Positions 15,713 through 17,385 of a stretch of 17,385 nucleotides of DNA are shown one piece after another (position 1 is the stretch's first letter; each line of letters opens with the position of its first letter). The position numbers and the translations under genes are program-made. The stretch is from an uncultured Phycisphaerales bacterium. GTDB lineage: Bacteria; Planctomycetota; Phycisphaerae; Phycisphaerales; SM1A02. Below the pieces are notes generated by a model, which was given only the letters and a program-made list of their open reading frames with translations, was not told where the DNA came from and ran no database searches. The DNA lies in assembly GCA_946886375.1 (NCBI GenBank), contig CAMPIL010000023.1, forward strand, positions 1-17,385, given 5' to 3'.

Positions 15713-15811
15713 ATGAAGATCGATGCCCACCCGCAAATGAGGGGCCGCCCTTCAGGGATTGAGCGGTATGGCGTGCGGGGAGCGTCGTGGTGGGATTCGC
15801 TGGCGCAGTAG
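15713..15811 (+). CDS. Possible small protein after the repeat array (32 residues)
   Basis: An ATG at 15713 opens a 32-codon frame (MKIDAHPQMRGRPSGIERYG ... WWDSLAQ) that ends with TAG at 15809-15811. Codon use looks normal for the window, but there is no convincing ribosome-binding site. The frame is also continuous with one of the frames through the array, so it may be the C-terminal end of a longer repeat protein, or nothing. The rest of the gap to 15863 shows no feature. Confidence 0.2.
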   Translation: MKIDAHPQMRGRPSGIERYGVRGASWWDSLAQ

Positions 15812-15862
15812 CCACCTTTTTGCTACTCGCTGACCGTGAATCGTCAGTCGCCTGGGTGGACT

Positions 15863-17110
15863 CTACCGGCTTCTGTACCTGAGCGCATTTTGGGCAAGGC
15901 GGACTCGTCCCTTGAGCTCTTCCCTCCCCGCGGGCATATCGAGTAGCGCGCAGGCCTCGGCAATTGATCCAAATCGAAATCGGTTGAACAGATGAAATTT
16001 GAATAGTTGTTCGACGTATTGTTTGAGCTGATACACCGAAGATTCCCCATCCTGTCCGAACTCGTCTGAGTGCACAGTAATGTTCCGAAGTTGCCGCAAA
16101 TATGAAAGGACGCTTTGATGATAATCGTGAGCCTCCCAAACAAACGCCGCTCGTTTGACAGTCACGTCGTATCGCGCCATGGGAGTGTCGGTCAGTAATT
16201 CAAGAGTTGTCCAGAGCCCGACGAACGCCTGATCATAGTCGGACTGGTCTAGTGCTCGCACATAGAAGCGCAGGGACCGCTCCAGTTGGTCACGATATGG
16301 GATCTGTCGCAGCCGTCGCCTTAGATCCGTTTCAAATTTGTGGAACTTCGGCCATTCAGTTGCAACGCGCCGTTCAGGAACAGGGGGCTTAGTCTTATAC
16401 TGCTCATAGTAGAATTCCTCTGTGGCGAGCATGCCGTCGTCGGTGTGAATCGTGTGAAACGGACCGCGTAGAATTGAATTCACCGGATGAGGGTCTGAGG
16501 ACATCCGATACGGATGACGCAAGTTCCAGTAGAAATTCCAAAATGCCCGCAACAGGTCCAAGCAATCGAGTGCTTTGCTGGCACCGGCCAATGCGGTGCG
16601 ATCGCGGACGATTACGCGGACGGCCATATATTCGCGGAAAGGGCGAAGATTGCCGCAATGGTGTTCTATCTTGCGCTCCAGAGGTCCTATGTCATAATGC
16701 CTGGGGCGATGCGTGGAGAAGGCGAAAAGCGTTTCGCTGAGCTTCCGAGTTCGCAGGGTCGGTAAGGCTTGCATCGATAAACTTGTGCAAAGGTGGAAGG
16801 TCGTTAGCGGCTTCTTCAAGTATTGAGCTTCTGAATTGGAAATTGCGCGGAGGGCAGCTTGGGCCGAAATCTCCCCGCGTTGAGCGGCAACTCGCATTGC
16901 GGCACGGACAAGGCCCTCCCGATCGATGGCAGGAATTTGCCGATCCATTTGAAGATTGCTCATCAGTGCAGCTACAGCTTCAAAGTATTCCAATCCATGG
17001 AAGACGAATGTCCCGCTTGAGTCTTGTTTTCTAGCTGCATTGATCTTTCGGAGAAGTACCTCCATGTTGAGTTGATTTTTCCACGCGGCACACATGCGTT
17101 CGTCCCTCAT
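15863..17110 (-). CDS. HEPN-domain protein (Apea-like), possible RNase or defence protein
   Basis: This 415-residue protein has a C-terminal HEPN domain. LWTTLELL (about 298-305) and LRQLRNITVHS, with the R-x4-H motif RNITVH at 342-347, fit the Apea-like HEPN group. HEPN R-x4-6-H proteins are often metal-independent RNases in toxin-antitoxin, abortive-infection and CRISPR settings, but some only bind nucleotides or partners. The N-terminal 250 residues are mixed helical and charged, and I do not recognise a domain there. Its G+C content is visibly lower than that of the neighbouring operons (line 16021-16080 is 50%, line 12181-12240 in the kinase is 72%), which suggests transfer. ATG 17110 is taken as the start. 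ATG 17095 has a better ribosome-binding site (GAGGG eight bases upstream) and may be the real one. No partner gene lies in the same orientation within the window. Confidence 0.75.
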   Translation of the reverse strand: MRDERMCAAWKNQLNMEVLLRKINAARKQDSSGTFVFHGLEYFEAVAALMSNLQMDRQIPAIDREGLVRAAMRVAAQRGEISAQAALRAISNSEAQYLKKPLTTFHLCTSLSMQALPTLRTRKLSETLFAFSTHRPRHYDIGPLERKIEHHCGNLRPFREYMAVRVIVRDRTALAGASKALDCLDLLRAFWNFYWNLRHPYRMSSDPHPVNSILRGPFHTIHTDDGMLATEEFYYEQYKTKPPVPERRVATEWPKFHKFETDLRRRLRQIPYRDQLERSLRFYVRALDQSDYDQAFVGLWTTLELLTDTPMARYDVTVKRAAFVWEAHDYHQSVLSYLRQLRNITVHSDEFGQDGESSVYQLKQYVEQLFKFHLFNRFRFGSIAEACALLDMPAGREELKGRVRLAQNALRYRSR

Positions 17111-17330
17111 CAATTCAGCGAGTCGTCACCTGGGCAAGATCGGATAAGCCTTCTCCGCTCAACCCAAACTACATCCTGACTATCTATAATATATGCCCGC
17201 CCGCTCCATCCGCCAGCCGGCCCGCCTTTGGATTCGGCGTTGACGGTGGGTTTCATCCTTCGGAATCCGCATCACCATTGCTGCGATCGCGGCGAGCCGT
17301 GTCGATCAACTTGCCTCACATCTTCGCAAA
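17111..17330. other. Intergenic region upstream of the HEPN gene
   Basis: No gene is apparent here. An AT-rich patch at 17181-17194 (TATCTATAATATAT) stands out in otherwise GC-rich DNA and could hold the -10 of a promoter for the HEPN gene (TATTAT or TATAGA on the - strand). No matching -35 box was found, so this is weak. Confidence 0.25.
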
Positions 17331-17360
17331 CGTGTTCATCCGCGTTCATCTGCGGTTGCA
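17331..17360 (-). repeat. Dispersed intergenic repeat, copy B (reverse orientation)
   Basis: Read on the - strand, this segment starts GCAACCGCAGATGAACGCGG and continues with ATGAACACG, the same phrase as the copy at 13708 with the ACACGG/GCGCGG order changed. It lies beyond the 5' end of the HEPN gene, so the two copies bracket positions 13708-17360 in opposite orientation. Confidence 0.6.
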
Positions 17361-17385
17361 TTCATTCATCGCATCTGCTGCAATC

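Noticed and set aside
15062..15736. A confident protein-coding call for the array (224 residues on the - strand)
   Set aside because: All six frames are open there because the period is a multiple of three and the units lack stops. It has a TTG start and no good ribosome-binding site, and third-position variation does not clearly favour one frame.
15060..17110. Type III toxin-antitoxin system (RNA repeats plus RNase)
   Set aside because: Known type III antitoxin repeats lie upstream of, and co-directional with, the toxin, and their units are usually longer. Here the array is beyond the 3' end of the HEPN gene, and the HEPN protein is not a ToxN-type RNase. Kept only as a loose idea in the findings.
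17181..17194. Strong promoter at TATAAT
   Set aside because: On the + strand no gene follows and no -35 box is suitably spaced. On the - strand the match is only partial. Recorded as weak within the intergenic feature.

Overview
The window looks like a chromosomal segment of a high-GC bacterium, most likely a planctomycete of the Phycisphaerae type. This is an inference. It rests on the G+C-rich codon usage and on a cluster of small proteins that start with a C-x2-C ... C-P-E-C-G zinc ribbon followed by membrane helices, a style common in that group. No rRNA or tRNA gene was seen.

Positions 1-6902 (+ strand) hold a tightly packed glycan-biosynthesis operon. It encodes a GT4 glycosyltransferase cut by the window edge, a rhamnosyltransferase-like GT2, a PAPS-dependent sulfotransferase, a second GT2 with a membrane tail, a 793-residue GT4-GT2 fusion, and a split Alg14/Alg13-like (PssD/PssE-like) pair. 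Five of the six junctions are start/stop overlaps of the ATGA or GTGA type and the sixth is a 3-base gap, so translation is probably coupled. The sulfotransferase suggests a sulfated exopolysaccharide or surface glycan. No polymerase or exporter is in view.

Positions 6775-11373 (- strand) carry a phosphoribosyltransferase/alpha-beta-hydrolase fusion and uvrA. The fusion has lost key active-site residues in both domains and looks like a double pseudoenzyme. Its 3' end overlaps the glycan operon by 128 bases, convergently. UvrA is intact, but its conserved N-terminus lies upstream of any ATG, GTG or TTG codon, which suggests a CTG start.

Positions 11404-13687 hold a regulatory region and a two-component pair: a soluble PAS histidine kinase and an overlapping single-domain response regulator that ends where a NarL-type protein would begin its DNA-binding domain.

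Positions 13688-17385 look accessory. They hold three small zinc-ribbon membrane proteins (two share a 93-base identical 5' block) and a fourth zinc-ribbon stub that runs into an unusual 609-base array of 29 units of 21 bases. The array's left half carries GATCCGC in most units and its right half carries GCGGAT, so the halves are mirror images around position 15394.5. Beyond it lies a lower-GC HEPN-domain gene on the - strand. The stretch is bracketed by two oppositely oriented copies of a dispersed repeat, at 13708 and 17331. The array and its neighbourhood are the part most likely to be undescribed.
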